DNA of 34,817 nucleotides from Terriglobia bacterium (lineage in GTDB: Bacteria; Acidobacteriota; Terriglobia; Acidiferrales; UBA7541): assembly GCA_020072765.1 (NCBI GenBank), contig JAIQGD010000034.1, forward strand, positions 1 through 34,817, written 5' to 3'. The notes beneath the pieces are model-generated. The model was not told the DNA's origin. It ran no database searches and worked only from the letters and a program-made list of their open reading frames with translations. Positions 14,696 to 32,092 of this stretch are shown piece after piece. A program made the position numbers and the translations under genes. Every line of letters starts with the position of its first letter. Position 1 is the first letter of the stretch.

Positions 14696-15054
14696 GCTGT
14701 CCCTAATTTCTCACAATCCAAACGCCCGCGCCACAACCTCGTCGGCGATGTGCATCGTCCGTACCGAAGCACGACTAAAGGATACCGAGCCGGCACCGAG
14801 TCCACGGAGGAGACCGGTTTTGTAGCGGCCGATCCGGCGAAGCCGGACCGGGCATATTCCGCGTCGGCCCAGGCACCGACGCGCGCCTCCACATATTTGT
14901 CCCTCCATCGCCGCCCTGCAGCCGGAAGCCGGTTCTTGCAATGAGGATGGCGCGCCCGCACAGAATCGAGAAAGAGGCAGGGCCTTCGACTTCGAACCAG
15001 GAGCAACGCCGGGGCACCACAGCAGCGCGGGACACAAGCAACGGCGGGAAGTGT
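14696..15054. other. intergenic region between tRNA-Arg and tRNA-Glu
   Basis: This 359-bp stretch contains copy 2 of the 34-bp repeat (14802-14835). I see no convincing gene. The open frames crossing it are Arg/Ser-rich and uneven. A TTCGACTTCGAACC stretch near 14987-15000 looks faintly like a T arm but lacks the rest of a tRNA. Confidence 0.5.
14802..14835. repeat. 34-bp dispersed repeat, copy 2
   Basis: It agrees with 1371-1404 at 31 of 34 positions, in the same orientation, and lies between two tRNA genes. Confidence 0.6.
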
Positions 15055-15129
15055 TGGTAGCGGTACGGGGAATCGAACCCCGGTTTCGAGGTTGAGAACC
15101 TCGCGTCCTAACCCCTAGACGATACCGCC
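15055..15129 (-). tRNA. tRNA-Glu (anticodon CUC)
   Basis: The minus strand gives acceptor GGCGGTA with TACCGCT (first pair G-U), discriminator A and an encoded CCA (15055-15057). Anticodon stem CGAGG/CCTCG encloses loop TTCTCAA with CTC at the anticodon, and the T arm has GGTTCGATTCC. It decodes GAG. It lies about 850 bp from gatCA, but on the opposite strand. Confidence 0.95.
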
Positions 15130-15199
15130 GAATCGGAAAGTAACCTTCCCAATTTTCGCACGGTCGCATTGGCGGTGCAAGCGCGCGTGCGCGTCGTGC

Positions 15200-15205
15200 T
15201 AGAAT
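15200..15205 (+). promoter_or_regulatory. candidate -10 element for the DUF721 gene
   Basis: TAGAAT ends 9 nt before ATG 15215, and no Shine-Dalgarno sequence is visible. This would fit a leaderless or near-leaderless transcript. No convincing -35 was found, so this is tentative. Confidence 0.25.
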
Positions 15206-15214
15206 ACCCGTCCC

Positions 15215-15595
15215 ATGGAAAAGGCAGGCGACTTCCTCGGACGCGTGGTGCGCCGGCTCGACCGGCCCGAAGCGGCGCTGGCCTGGCTGGTGGGCGCCTG
15301 GCCGGCGGTCGCCGGGAAAGCTATCGCGGACCACACCACGCCCCTGCGATGCGAGCAGGGCCGCCTGGAACTGGCGGCCGACGGCAAGGCCTGGCAGCAG
15401 CAGCTCGAACCCATGCAGCGCGAAATCCGCGACCGCATCAACCGGGCCTGGGGTTCCACGCTGGTGCGCGAAGTGAAGTTCGTTCCCCCCAACGCGGCCC
15501 AAGGCACCAGCCAGTTCCCGCCCCCGGCCACGCCGCACCTTGCCCACGCCGCCGATAACACTCACACTCCCTTCATTCGCCGCCGCCGCTCCTGA
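15215..15595 (+). CDS. DUF721 / DciA-like protein
   Basis: The 126-aa protein matches the DUF721 pattern: W-P-A-V-A-G-K (about 29-35), IADHTTPLRC, GRLELAADGKAWQQQL (about 49-64), then IRDRINRAWG and a closing VREVKFV, followed by a Pro-rich tail. DUF721 includes DciA, the ancestral loader or recruiter of the replicative helicase DnaB in bacteria lacking DnaC/DnaI. That role is known for some members and is inferred here. DciA proteins often carry an extra disordered region; the tail from about residue 93 is short and low-complexity. It is a monocistronic-looking gene between tRNA-Glu and gatC. Confidence 0.78.
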   Translation: MEKAGDFLGRVVRRLDRPEAALAWLVGAWPAVAGKAIADHTTPLRCEQGRLELAADGKAWQQQLEPMQREIRDRINRAWGSTLVREVKFVPPNAAQGTSQFPPPATPHLAHAADNTHTPFIRRRRS

Positions 15596-15903
15596 ACCAA
15601 GGCGCGCCCAGCGCCCAGCAGACTGCTGAAAAACTCCAAGAGCTTTGTGGGTCGCGGCTTTAGCGCGCCGTCTGCGTCCCGGACAGCCGTCGGGACCGCG
15701 ACATAACCACCCTAAGATCAGTGGGGCTTTAGCCCCTGAAGCTCCCTGAGGCGTCTTTTGCACCACCTTGCTAGGGCTGCCGGCTTTTTGCTACCCGCAG
15801 CACTTGAATTGCCCGTCGTTTCTACTAAGATGGTTCGCATGAAACCGTGCACCGAAATTGACTGCCCGCGCGCCGCGCGCGCCGCAGAAAGCCTGCGCCG
15901 GCC
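15596..15903. other. intergenic region with REP-like element and mini-ORF
   Basis: The 308-bp gap before gatC holds a REP-like element (15651-15706), a small GGGGCTTTAGCCCC hairpin (15722-15735), a CTGCTGAAAAACTC string of the kind seen near insertion-sequence ends (about 15622-15635), and a 25-codon ORF at 15830-15907. No transposase is present. Confidence 0.5.
15651..15706. repeat. REP-like element, copy 2
   Basis: Outer arms GTCGCGG (15651-15657) and CCGCGAC (15696-15702) enclose the core GTCCCGGACAGCCGTCGGGAC, which itself has 6-bp arms (GTCCCG/CGGGAC). It is related to 11841-11897. Confidence 0.65.
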
Positions 15904-15907
15904 ATGA
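15830..15907 (+). CDS. possible 25-aa leader peptide overlapping gatC
   Basis: This ORF runs from ATG 15830 to a TGA that overlaps the gatC start codon as ATGA (15904-15907). It encodes MVRMKPCTEIDC followed by an Ala/Arg-rich end. gatC has no good ribosome binding site of its own, so translational coupling is conceivable. The ORF also lacks a clear ribosome binding site and may be chance. Confidence 0.2.
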   Translation: MVRMKPCTEIDCPRAARAAESLRRP

Positions 15908-16221
15908 AGATCAGCCGGGAGGAAGTGCTGCGCGTGGCCGAACTGGCCCATCTGGGATTGTCCCCGGAAGAAATCGAAACCTACGGCCGGCAGCTCGACG
16001 ACATCCTCGCCTACGTGGACAAACTGAAGGCGCTCGACGTGACGAACGTCGAGCCCATGACGCAAGTGCTCTACCCGGCAGCCGGCGCCGACGGCGCGGA
16101 AAGCCATCCCGAGCTGCGCGAGGACACCTTGCGGCCCTCCGATGTCGCCGACGCCGTCCTCGCCAGAGCGCCCGAAGCCGAAAAGCCCTTTTTCCGCGTC
16201 CCCAAGGTGATCGACCGGTGA
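15904..16221 (+). CDS. gatC: Asp-tRNA(Asn)/Glu-tRNA(Gln) amidotransferase subunit C
   Basis: The 105-aa protein has the GatC signature: an N-terminal helix [17 protein letters not shown], then [22 protein letters not shown] (here residues about 31-52), and the C-terminal extended strand ending FFRVPKVID. GatC wraps around GatA and holds it to GatB, in the cytoplasmic GatCAB complex that converts misacylated Glu-tRNA(Gln) or Asp-tRNA(Asn) to the amide form. The length is typical. It lies 19 bp upstream of gatA, clearly in one operon. Confidence 0.95.
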   Translation: MKISREEVLRVAELAHLGLSPEEIETYGRQLDDILAYVDKLKALDVTNVEPMTQVLYPAAGADGAESHPELREDTLRPSDVADAVLARAPEAEKPFFRVPKVIDR

Positions 16222-16240
16222 GGTCGAAGGGAAAAAACCG

Positions 16241-17686
16241 ATGAGTGGTGCAGCGCCCTGGACCATTGCCGGAGTGCGAGCCGCGCTGGCGGCCAAAAAG
16301 ATTTCCGCCCGCGAATTGGCCGCCGAATTCTACAGCCGGATTGATCGCCGCAACGCGGAGTTGAACGCCTATCTCACACTTTCCCCCGAGCGCGCCTACG
16401 CCCAAGCGGACCGCATCGACGCCGCCGTGTCCCGCGGAGAAACGCTGCCCCCGCTGGCGGGCGTCCCCATGGCCATCAAGGACGTCATCAGCACGCGCGG
16501 CGTGCGCACCACCTGCGCATCCAAGATGCTGGAGGATTACATCCCGCCCTACGATGCCACCGCGGCCGAACGCCTCGAACGGGCCGGCGCGGTTTTCCTC
16601 GGAAAAACGAATTGCGACGAATTCGCCATGGGCGGCTCGAACGAAAACTCCGCCTACGGCCCGGTGCGCAATCCTGTCGCCCTGGACCGCGTGCCCGGAG
16701 GGTCCAGCGGCGGGTCCGCTGCCGCCGTGGCCGCCGGTCTGGCCGTAGCGGCGCTCGGAACCGACACCGGCGGCTCGATCCGCCAGCCGGGCGCGTTTTG
16801 CGGGATTCCGGGGTTGATGCCGACCTATGGCCGTGTTTCGCGGTACGGGCTAGTGGCGTTCGCGTCTTCTCTCGACAAAATCGGCCCTTTCGCCGGGAAC
16901 GTGGCCGATATCGCCGCAGTGACGGCAGCCATCGCCGGACACGACACCTATGACTCCACGTCGGCGGCCGTGCCCGTGCCCGACTACGCGGCGGGACTCG
17001 AAAAACCCGTTCAGGGACTGCGGATCGGCGTGCCCGAGGACTACTTCGGCAAAGGCCTCGATCCCGAAGTGCAGGAAAAAATTCACGCGGGGATTGCGCT
17101 GCTCGAGCGGCTGGGCTGCCGGCGCATTCCTCTGCGCATGCCGCACACCGATTACGCCATCGCCACGTACTACATCATCGCGACGGCGGAGGCGAGTTCC
17201 AATTTGGCGCGCTACGACGGGGTGCGCTACGGCCTGCGAGCGCCCGGCGCCACGCTCACGGAAATGTACCGCCAGACGCGGGATCGCGGGTTCGGCTCCG
17301 AGGTGAAGCGGCGGATCATGCTGGGAACCTACGTGCTATCGGCCGGATATTACGACGCTTACTATCTGCGCGCCCAGCGGGTGCGCGCGCTAATCGCCCG
17401 GGACTTCTCCGACGCGTTTGAGAAAGTGGACGCGATCATCACCCCCACCGCCCCTACGACCGCGTTCCGGCTGGGCGAGAAGACGGCTGATCCGCTGCAG
17501 ATGTATCTGGCCGACGTCTATACGGTCACCGGATCGCTCGCCGGGGTGCCCGGCATCTCCGTGCCCTGCGGGAAGACGCGCGCGGGGCTCCCGGTGGGCC
17601 TGCAAATTTTCGGGCCGCATTTCAGCGAGGAGCGCGTCCTGCAAATCGCGCATGCTTTTGAAGCAGCCGGAGGATTTTCCTTGTGA
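16241..17686 (+). CDS. gatA: Asp-tRNA(Asn)/Glu-tRNA(Gln) amidotransferase subunit A
   Basis: This 481-aa amidase-signature enzyme hydrolyses glutamine to supply ammonia to GatB. The Ser-cisSer-Lys triad is in place: Lys80 in MAIKDV, Ser155 within [14 protein letters not shown], and Ser179 in [10 protein letters not shown]. Full length matches the family. The segment after the signature reads [17 protein letters not shown], where most GatA have GLKPTYG; the Lys-to-Met change is a minor oddity. The start ATG has AAGGGA 8 nt upstream. gatB does not follow, so it must be encoded elsewhere. Confidence 0.96.
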   Translation: MSGAAPWTIAGVRAALAAKKISARELAAEFYSRIDRRNAELNAYLTLSPERAYAQADRIDAAVSRGETLPPLAGVPMAIKDVISTRGVRTTCASKMLEDYIPPYDATAAERLERAGAVFLGKTNCDEFAMGGSNENSAYGPVRNPVALDRVPGGSSGGSAAAVAAGLAVAALGTDTGGSIRQPGAFCGIPGLMPTYGRVSRYGLVAFASSLDKIGPFAGNVADIAAVTAAIAGHDTYDSTSAAVPVPDYAAGLEKPVQGLRIGVPEDYFGKGLDPEVQEKIHAGIALLERLGCRRIPLRMPHTDYAIATYYIIATAEASSNLARYDGVRYGLRAPGATLTEMYRQTRDRGFGSEVKRRIMLGTYVLSAGYYDAYYLRAQRVRALIARDFSDAFEKVDAIITPTAPTTAFRLGEKTADPLQMYLADVYTVTGSLAGVPGISVPCGKTRAGLPVGLQIFGPHFSEERVLQIAHAFEAAGGFSL

Positions 17687-17974
17687 GCGGCAGCCAGTTC
17701 CCGCGCTCAATCGCCGTCATACGACGGCAGAGCATATCCGCAAAATTGTAAGAAATATTCCAAGCATGGATTTTTTTTTCGCGTCTGGGACTTCAGCGCT
17801 CTGAACAGCATTGGCCCTCCGCTCGCCCACCAGCACCTATCTGACAGACACCACAACAGTTACACATCCATCGAAACCTGAAAGTTTCAGCCTCATAGTA
17901 CGGAACGACTATTGCAGGAGAACTGTGCGGAGTTTAGGCTGGCATCCATATTCGACGGTTCGCGAGGCCCGCAC

Positions 17975-18193
17975 ATGGTCCGAGTTAAGCTGAGCCAGAA
18001 ATTTTTTACCGAAGATGAAGTCACGACGTTGACGGGCATCTGCCAGGAACACCTCCAGGGGCTGGCCCGCAACAAGCATCTGGGAAGACTGGGACGCGCG
18101 GCGGAAGCCGCCGGCGCGGAAGCCGGAAAGTGGATCTTCACCAATGCGGACCTGATGATCTTGACCGCCATCCAGCCCCGCTGCCAGCACTAG
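17975..18193 (+). CDS. small conserved-looking hypothetical protein
   Basis: From ATG 17975 the frame gives 72 aa. It includes VKLSQKFFTEDEVTTLTGIC, then HLQGLARNKHLGRLGRAAEA and a C-terminal KWIFTNADLMILTAIQ. The balanced composition and alternating hydrophobic pattern look like a real small helical protein, unlike the surrounding shadow frames. An ATG in frame at 17912 would add 21 residues of less protein-like sequence. No domain is recognised. Upstream (17687-17974) is an apparently gene-free stretch that includes a run of nine T at 17771-17779, which might end the gatCA transcript. Confidence 0.5.
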   Translation: MVRVKLSQKFFTEDEVTTLTGICQEHLQGLARNKHLGRLGRAAEAAGAEAGKWIFTNADLMILTAIQPRCQH

Positions 18194-18554
18194 CTGAAAC
18201 TGTCGGCGATCTCCCCGCCGCCGACACGCCGCCCGCACTGTCTTCCCCCGGTTCCCGCCACTTCCAGGAAGTTGAGACCTGCATTGATCGGCTTGCGCGG
18301 GGCGTCCGGGCACGGCTGGCGTCCCGAACCGCGGCGCAAAAAGTGCCGCAACGGGAGCATGAACTTTGCTCCCGTTGCGGCCCCTAAATGGCCGTTTTTG
18401 GCACCATACAGAGGCTCAAACCGGGCTTAGCAGGGTTCAAAATGGCCCCTTTTTTGCCTGACCCGTTGTGACGCGGCACCGGCCGGTCTATTCTGGAGCG
18501 GCTCAACGGAAACCCCGTAAGATGCATCCTACTTCTTCGGGAGGCACAGCAGGG
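18194..18554. other. intergenic region with strong hairpin
   Basis: This 361-bp gap contains the perfect inverted repeat at 18346-18380 and two later T-runs (GGCCGTTTTTGG near 18390 and CCCCTTTTTTGCC near 18446). In-frame ATGs at 18468 and 18522 could extend the next gene into it. No other gene was seen. Confidence 0.5.
18346..18380. terminator. perfect 14-bp inverted repeat, possible terminator
   Basis: Arms CCGCAACGGGAGCA (18346-18359) and TGCTCCCGTTGCGG (18367-18380) pair perfectly around a 7-nt loop. A T-run appears only about 14 nt further on, so a classical intrinsic terminator is not certain. A transcript-end or protein-binding palindrome is also possible. Confidence 0.5.
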
Positions 18555-19508
18555 ATGGCTCACAGGCGGCGAACCACAGGCCGGGCGCTGGCAGTTCTCG
18601 CTGCCTTTCACGGGCTGCTGCTCGCGGCTGGCTGTCTGCCCCTGGTCACCGCCGCGCAGGACCCCGCCAACACGGCTCCGGCATCCGCAGCGAGCACCTC
18701 GCCAGCAACACAGGCCGACGCCTCGGCGCTGCCGCGGGGAAAGAAGCTGGTGCTCAAGGACGGTAGCTTCCAGCCCGTGCGCGAATACCGGATCGAGGGA
18801 GACCGGGTGCGTTACTACAGCCTCGACAGCTCGCAATGGGAGCAGATGCCCGAGGCGCTGGTGGACTGGGAAGCCACTAAGAAGATCGAGGAGCAGGAAG
18901 CGCGGCGGGATGCGGCCGTGGTGGCGAAGGCGCAGGCCCGGGAAGCCGCGCGCCACGCCGAACCGCTGGACATCGACGCCAGCCTGGAGGTGGCCCCGGG
19001 ACTTTTCCTGCCGCCGGGCGAAGGATTATTTGTCTACGATGGGAAGGGGCTGCAGCGGCTGGCGCAGGCGGAGACGGCCTCGAAGCTGGCCAAGCGGCGG
19101 CTGCTCGAACAGGTGCTGGTGCCGGTTCCCATTGTTCCGTCGAGCCACACGGTTTCGATACACGGGCCGCGGGCGAAGTTGCGGCTGGGCAATCCGGTGC
19201 CGGAGTTTTACATGCGCACGGTGGATGCCCGCGAACCCGATATCGAGCTGCTGCGCGCCAAGCTGCGGGGAGAAAACCGGCAAATCGAGAACACCGATGA
19301 ACTGTTCGGCCAGCGGCGCGCCAACCGCGACACCGTCCCCATCCAACGCTGGCAGGTGGCGCGCGGGGTCTACCGCTTCACGCTGGGCCAGGCTCTGCCG
19401 CCGGGGGAATATGCGGTGGCGGAGATCGTGCAGGGCGAGGCGTTGAGCGTGTACGTGTGGGACTTCGGGGTGGAGGGCGCGCCGCCCGCGCCGCGCGAAC
19501 CCCAATGA
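18555..19508 (+). CDS. exported protein of unknown function
   Basis: From ATG 18555 the product is 317 aa. The frame is open to 18468, but this ATG directly precedes a signal sequence (basic MAHRRRTTGR, then hydrophobic to about 36). LLAAGC resembles a lipobox, so it may be a lipoprotein; otherwise cleavage would be near TAAQ. After an Ala/Thr/Ser-rich linker comes LPRGKKLVLKDGSFQPVREY with GDRVRYYSLDSSQWEQMPEA, an SH3-like beta segment seen in Acidobacteriota exported proteins. A charged helical stretch (IEEQEARRDAAVVAKAQ) and a beta-rich C-terminal half follow. No enzymatic motif is visible. It is convergent with the sensor kinase, whose gene ends 16 bp away. Confidence 0.75.
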   Translation: MAHRRRTTGRALAVLAAFHGLLLAAGCLPLVTAAQDPANTAPASAASTSPATQADASALPRGKKLVLKDGSFQPVREYRIEGDRVRYYSLDSSQWEQMPEALVDWEATKKIEEQEARRDAAVVAKAQAREAARHAEPLDIDASLEVAPGLFLPPGEGLFVYDGKGLQRLAQAETASKLAKRRLLEQVLVPVPIVPSSHTVSIHGPRAKLRLGNPVPEFYMRTVDAREPDIELLRAKLRGENRQIENTDELFGQRRANRDTVPIQRWQVARGVYRFTLGQALPPGEYAVAEIVQGEALSVYVWDFGVEGAPPAPREPQ

Positions 19509-19524
19509 GGGAAGACCTGCGAGT

Positions 19525-21873
19525 CTACTGGGGCTGGGCGGACTCGGGGAGGCCCGGGCCGGCGACCAGAGCGGCCAGCGCGGAAACGTGAAAGGGCTTT
19601 TGCACCACCGAGGCGCCGTGTTCGCGCATGCGCTCGGAAACTTCCAGATCGACCAGATCGCCGGTCATGAAAATGAAGCGGGGGAGCCGCTTCCCCAACT
19701 GGGCGTGCGCCTTGTCGAACAACTGCTCTCCGTTCAGGCCGGGAAGATTGAAATCGCACACGACCACGTCGAAGGCATGCTTGGCCAACTGAGACAGGGC
19801 CGCTTGGGAATCGGCCGCGGTGGCGACCTTCATGCCCCTGGCGGAAAGGCCCTCGCGGACGATTTCCAGAATACTCTCCTCGTCATCCACCACGAGCACG
19901 GCCTGGCGTGGTAAGGCGTCGGGGCTGAGTTCGTCCATCGCAGCGATGGCAGCGGCTGGCCCGGGTTCGGCGGATTCCTGCGCCACAACCGGCAAGAAGA
20001 CGCGGAACGTGGCGCCCCCGCCGGGGGTGGGCTCGACTTGGATCTTGCCGCCATGATCCTTCACCAGGACGGTGCAGATGGTGAGACCGAGGCCGCTGCC
20101 GCCGCCGGGACGCTTGGTGGTGAAAAAGGGATCGAAAATTTTCCCCAGGTTCTCGGGAGCAATGCCGGGGCCGTCATCGGCGACCGTCACGCAAACGCCG
20201 GCATCCTGGCGCGCCAGGGAGACGTCGATCAGGCCGTGGTCGCGCCCGGCGCCGGAAATGGATTGTTCGGCATTGACGAGCAGGTTCTGAAAGACCTGCG
20301 TGAGCAGCTTGCGGTCTCCCTCGACCGGAGGAAGGTCGCGGGGGGCACTGAAATTCACGCGGATATTTTTTTGGCCGAGCACCGCGCGCTCGAGTTGCAC
20401 GACGTGCTGGACGATATCGGCGATATGGAGCGGTGTGCGCTTCTCGAGCGGGGGGCGCGACAGGGCCAGCAGATCGCGGACGATGCCCGCGGCGCGGCGC
20501 GCCTGTTGCAGGACGATGTCGGCATGGCGGCGCGTGGTGTCGTCCGGGGCGCGTTCCCGCAGCAGGTCGGCGATGCCCAGGATGGCCGTGAGCGGGTTGT
20601 TCAGCTCATGAGCGGCCCCGCCCAGCATCTGCCCCATGGCGGCGAGCTTTTCGGCGCGGGCCAACTGCTGCTCCAGCTGCTTGGAGTCGGTCACATCCCG
20701 GCTGGTCACGACGGCCCCGGCGATGTTCCCCTCGTCGTCCAACAACGGGCCGAAACTGCTCAGCAGGGTGTGCCAAGCGCCATCGGCGTGCAGCAAGCGG
20801 TGCTCGATTTCGGCGTAGCGCTTGTGGCCCGAAAGGATGCTTTGCAAGGTCCTGGCCAACCGCATTTGATCTTCGAGGTAGGTTCGCTGTCCGATGTAGT
20901 GACCCAGCACATCCTGCGGCCTGATGCCCAGGACGGCGCGCACGCGCTCGCTGACGAAGGTGAAGCGCCCCTGGCGGTCGACCGCGGCCACGATGTTGGG
21001 CAGGCTTTCCATGAGAGGGCGGACGAATTTTTGCTCCGCGCGCAGTTTTCTCTGCGTTTCGCGGAGTTCGGTGACGTCCTCGACCATGCCCTGAAAGCGG
21101 AGGCGTCCGGCGGAATCGCGGACGGCGGAAGCCGATGCCAGGCAGTGAATGCGGCGGCCGTCCTTGCGGCGGTACACGATTTCGACATCGTGCACCGTGC
21201 CCTTGGCAAGGGTGTCGCGGACCAGACCGTCCCGCTGTGACGGCGTGTCGTGGAACTCGCGAACGTCGCAGGCCAGCAGCTCTTCCTTGCTGTCGTAGCC
21301 CAGCATGCGCACAAAGGCCGGATTGGCATCCAGAATGCGGCCTTCGGGCGTGGAGAAAAAGATGCCCTCGCGGAGGGATGCAAACAAGTCGGTGAAGCGG
21401 ACTTCGGATTCGAGTTGCCCGGTGATGTCGCGGGCCCAGCCAAATATGGCGGTGATGTGTTGGCCCTCGACCATGGCATGCAGCCAGCAGTTGAAGTGGC
21501 GGAGGGCGCCGTCCCTCTTCAGACGGACCGGAACGACTCCGGTCCACATCCCCTCCCTGGCCAGCAAAGGGAGGGAGGGCTGGACTTCTTCCAAGGTGGG
21601 CGAATCGACAAAGTCGCTCAAGCGATGGCCGATCAGCTCCTGAAAGGTAACGCCGAGAATTTCGAGCAGGCAGCGGTTGGCTACGCGGACTTCGCCGTCG
21701 GCGGAGAGAGTGAAGACGGCCTGATCGAGGTTATCAATCAGCTCGCGGTAGTTTTGCTGCGAGCGGGAAATGACGTCGACGAGTTGCTCGAATTGTTGGC
21801 GGGAGAAGGGCGCGGAGTCTGCGCGGTCTCCGCTCCTATCCGCTGAATGCGCGCGCATGGAAGTCATGTTCAT
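19525..21873 (-). CDS. hybrid sensor histidine kinase (three PAS, HisKA, HATPase, receiver)
   Basis: The 782-aa product is soluble in appearance, with no membrane helix. Three PAS domains follow in order: about 40-150, 158-272 and 283-395. Then come a HisKA dimerisation domain with phospho-acceptor His422 (AAHELNNPLT) and an HATPase_c domain at about 515-630 (N box around 530-534, DDGPG 567-571, FFTTK 583-587, GSGLGL 592-597). A receiver domain at about 656-772 carries acidic pair Asp663-Asp664, phospho-acceptor Asp707 (CDFNLPG), Thr737 and Lys759. No PAS cofactor motif could be assigned, so the stimulus is unknown. There is no output domain or partner response regulator next to it, so phosphotransfer to a distant protein is likely. 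It lies downstream of rpoC on the same strand, about 300 bp away. Confidence 0.92.
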   Translation of the reverse strand: MNMTSMRAHSADRSGDRADSAPFSRQQFEQLVDVISRSQQNYRELIDNLDQAVFTLSADGEVRVANRCLLEILGVTFQELIGHRLSDFVDSPTLEEVQPSLPLLAREGMWTGVVPVRLKRDGALRHFNCWLHAMVEGQHITAIFGWARDITGQLESEVRFTDLFASLREGIFFSTPEGRILDANPAFVRMLGYDSKEELLACDVREFHDTPSQRDGLVRDTLAKGTVHDVEIVYRRKDGRRIHCLASASAVRDSAGRLRFQGMVEDVTELRETQRKLRAEQKFVRPLMESLPNIVAAVDRQGRFTFVSERVRAVLGIRPQDVLGHYIGQRTYLEDQMRLARTLQSILSGHKRYAEIEHRLLHADGAWHTLLSSFGPLLDDEGNIAGAVVTSRDVTDSKQLEQQLARAEKLAAMGQMLGGAAHELNNPLTAILGIADLLRERAPDDTTRRHADIVLQQARRAAGIVRDLLALSRPPLEKRTPLHIADIVQHVVQLERAVLGQKNIRVNFSAPRDLPPVEGDRKLLTQVFQNLLVNAEQSISGAGRDHGLIDVSLARQDAGVCVTVADDGPGIAPENLGKIFDPFFTTKRPGGGSGLGLTICTVLVKDHGGKIQVEPTPGGGATFRVFLPVVAQESAEPGPAAAIAAMDELSPDALPRQAVLVVDDEESILEIVREGLSARGMKVATAADSQAALSQLAKHAFDVVVCDFNLPGLNGEQLFDKAHAQLGKRLPRFIFMTGDLVDLEVSERMREHGASVVQKPFHVSALAALVAGPGLPESAQPQ

Positions 21874-22029
21874 TTTACAACCTGGGTGCCGCCCGGAGAG
21901 AAATAAAGCGGGCGGATATGCTCAGGAGTTCATCAGGGAGCCGACAGCCGGCGGAAGGCGGAGGTGACGGAGTGGTCCTGCAAGAGAAGGGGCGCAGGTG
22001 TGCCGGAAGCGGGACGACGCGGTGAAGGC

Positions 22030-22049
22030 GGGCACGGCGTGCCGTGCCC
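22030..22049. repeat. REP-like hairpin between sensor kinase and rpoC
   Basis: Perfect arms GGGCACGGC (22030-22038) and GCCGTGCCC (22041-22049) are separated by GT. Read on the minus strand it lies 121 bp after the rpoC stop. It has no T-run, so it is better called a repeat element than a terminator. Confidence 0.55.
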
Positions 22050-22169
22050 CTACGGGAAAACGGCGAGAAACAGCGTGATCGGACTCTTCGGTGGCGTGGA
22101 CTACTTGGGGCAAATGCTGGTTCCCGGGGCGGCGGTGGAAAAAATGCCGCCCCGTGAACCGGAGTGTTC

Positions 22170-26357
<4,188 letters not shown>

Positions 26358-26444
26358 GGGCTGATCCTCCTGTCCGGCAACGCCGGACGATAAAACGAAG
26401 CAAGAATCTTCGCGAACGCCCCGGGAACTTCCCCGGGGCGCGCC

Positions 26445-30890
<4,446 letters not shown>

Positions 30891-31011
30891 GGACGATCCT
30901 TTTTAGACCAACGCCGGAACCGGCGCGGATACACACCCGCCCGCCGGTCCGCATGGGACATTTTTTGAGGTTCTGAGTTGAAAAGGAGCACGCGCGTACG
31001 CGAATTCCCCT

Positions 31012-31031
31012 GCGGCCCGCCCGGGGGCCGC
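31012..31031 (-). promoter_or_regulatory. hairpin in the rplL-rpoB intergenic region
   Basis: Arms GCGGCCC (31012-31018) and GGGCCGC (31025-31031) enclose a 6-nt loop, directly downstream of the rplL stop. No T-run follows. In other bacteria this gap holds an attenuator or RNA-processing site that lowers rpoBC relative to rplL; that role here is inference. Confidence 0.45.
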
Positions 31032-31046
31032 CGACCCGCACCGCCA

Positions 31047-31430
31047 CTACTTGATCTCGACCTTGGCCCCGGCGTCCTCGAACTTCTTCTTGATGGTGGC
31101 GGCTTCTTCCTTGTTGACGCCCTCTTTCACCGTCTTGGGCGCGCCGTCGACCAGGTCCTTGGCTTCCTTCAGCCCCAGGCTGGTGACTTCCCGGACCGCT
31201 TTAATCACGTTGATTTTGTTGGCGCCGACTTCGGACAAGACGACGGAAAATTCCGTCTTCTCCTCGGCCGCCGCGCCGCCCGCCGCGCCCGCCGCGCCGG
31301 CCATCATCACCGGAGCCGCCGCAGCCGCCGATACGCCGAAGGCTTCTTCCATTTTCTTCACCAGTTCGGACGCCTCGAGCAACGAAAGACCCTTGATTTC
31401 TTCCAGAATTGTTTCGACTTTGCTAGCCAT
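31047..31430 (-). CDS. rplL: 50S ribosomal protein L7/L12
   Basis: The 127-aa stalk protein has the N-terminal dimerisation helix region (about 1-35), an Ala/Gly hinge (about 36-56), and the C-terminal domain with [20 protein letters not shown] and [20 protein letters not shown], which binds elongation factors. It is present in several copies on L10. The start ATG 31430 has AGGA at close spacing and AGGAGG a little further upstream. It follows rplJ in the usual order. Confidence 0.98.
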   Translation of the reverse strand: MASKVETILEEIKGLSLLEASELVKKMEEAFGVSAAAAAPVMMAGAAGAAGGAAAEEKTEFSVVLSEVGANKINVIKAVREVTSLGLKEAKDLVDGAPKTVKEGVNKEEAATIKKKFEDAGAKVEIK

Positions 31431-31500
31431 TGCTGTTTCCTATCCTCCTCCGAGAGAGAAACCGTTTTTCCACCAAACCGACTGCATCAAAAAAACCGGA

Positions 31501-32061
31501 CTAAGCAGCGGACTCCGGTGCCGGAGCGCCCGCTTCCTGCCCAAACTTATTGGCCTTGACCGCCTCGCTGGTGACCACGGCGAGATTGCGCGGCACGGCG
31601 GCCAGCGCCGAGGCCACGCGCTGCGCCGGAGCGTTCAGCATGAACATGATCTTGCTGATGAGCTCTTCCTTGCTCGGCAGCACCGCCAGCTGGTTGATCT
31701 CCTCGATGGAGACCACCCGGCCCTCGACCCATCCGGCGCGGAACTTGAACGCCGGAACCTCCTTGGCCACCTTGGTGAGAGCCTTGGCGAGCGCTACCGC
31801 GTCGGCGGCCGTATAGGCGATCGAGTTCGTGCCCTTCAAATTCTTGAGCAGCGGCGCGGTCGGCGTGCCTTCGGCGGCGTGTTCCACCACGGTGTTCTTC
31901 ACCACTTCGTAGCGCCCGCCGACGGCCTCCACCGAGCGCCGCAGCTTGGTATCCTGCTCCACGGTGATTCCCTGAAACGTCGAGAGAATGACGGTGGAAA
32001 CGTTGGCGAGCTGCTTGCGCAACTCGTCGGCCTGCGTTTTCTTTTCGGCCTTCTTCTTCAT
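31501..32061 (-). CDS. rplJ: 50S ribosomal protein L10
   Basis: The 186-aa protein anchors the L7/L12 stalk to 23S rRNA. It shows the L10 pattern: an early helix with KAEKKTQADELRKQLANVST, then GITVEQDTKLRRSVEAVGGR, NTVVEHAAEGT, and the central F-R-A-G-W-V-E-G strand. The C-terminal helix that carries L7/L12 dimers ends the chain, with a short Ala/Pro tail. AAAGGGAG precedes ATG 32061. It lies 31 bp after rplA; autogenous control through a leader would have little room in this short gap. Confidence 0.97.
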   Translation of the reverse strand: MKKKAEKKTQADELRKQLANVSTVILSTFQGITVEQDTKLRRSVEAVGGRYEVVKNTVVEHAAEGTPTAPLLKNLKGTNSIAYTAADAVALAKALTKVAKEVPAFKFRAGWVEGRVVSIEEINQLAVLPSKEELISKIMFMLNAPAQRVASALAAVPRNLAVVTSEAVKANKFGQEAGAPAPESAA

Positions 32062-32092
32062 GCCGAACTCCCTTTCTTGCGTGTTCCGTTTG

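Noticed and set aside
14987-15000. T-arm-like sequence between the two tRNAs
   Set aside because: No acceptor, D or anticodon stems could be drawn around it.
15622-15635. CTGCTGAAAAACTC, resembling an insertion-sequence end
   Set aside because: No partner inverted repeat and no transposase nearby.
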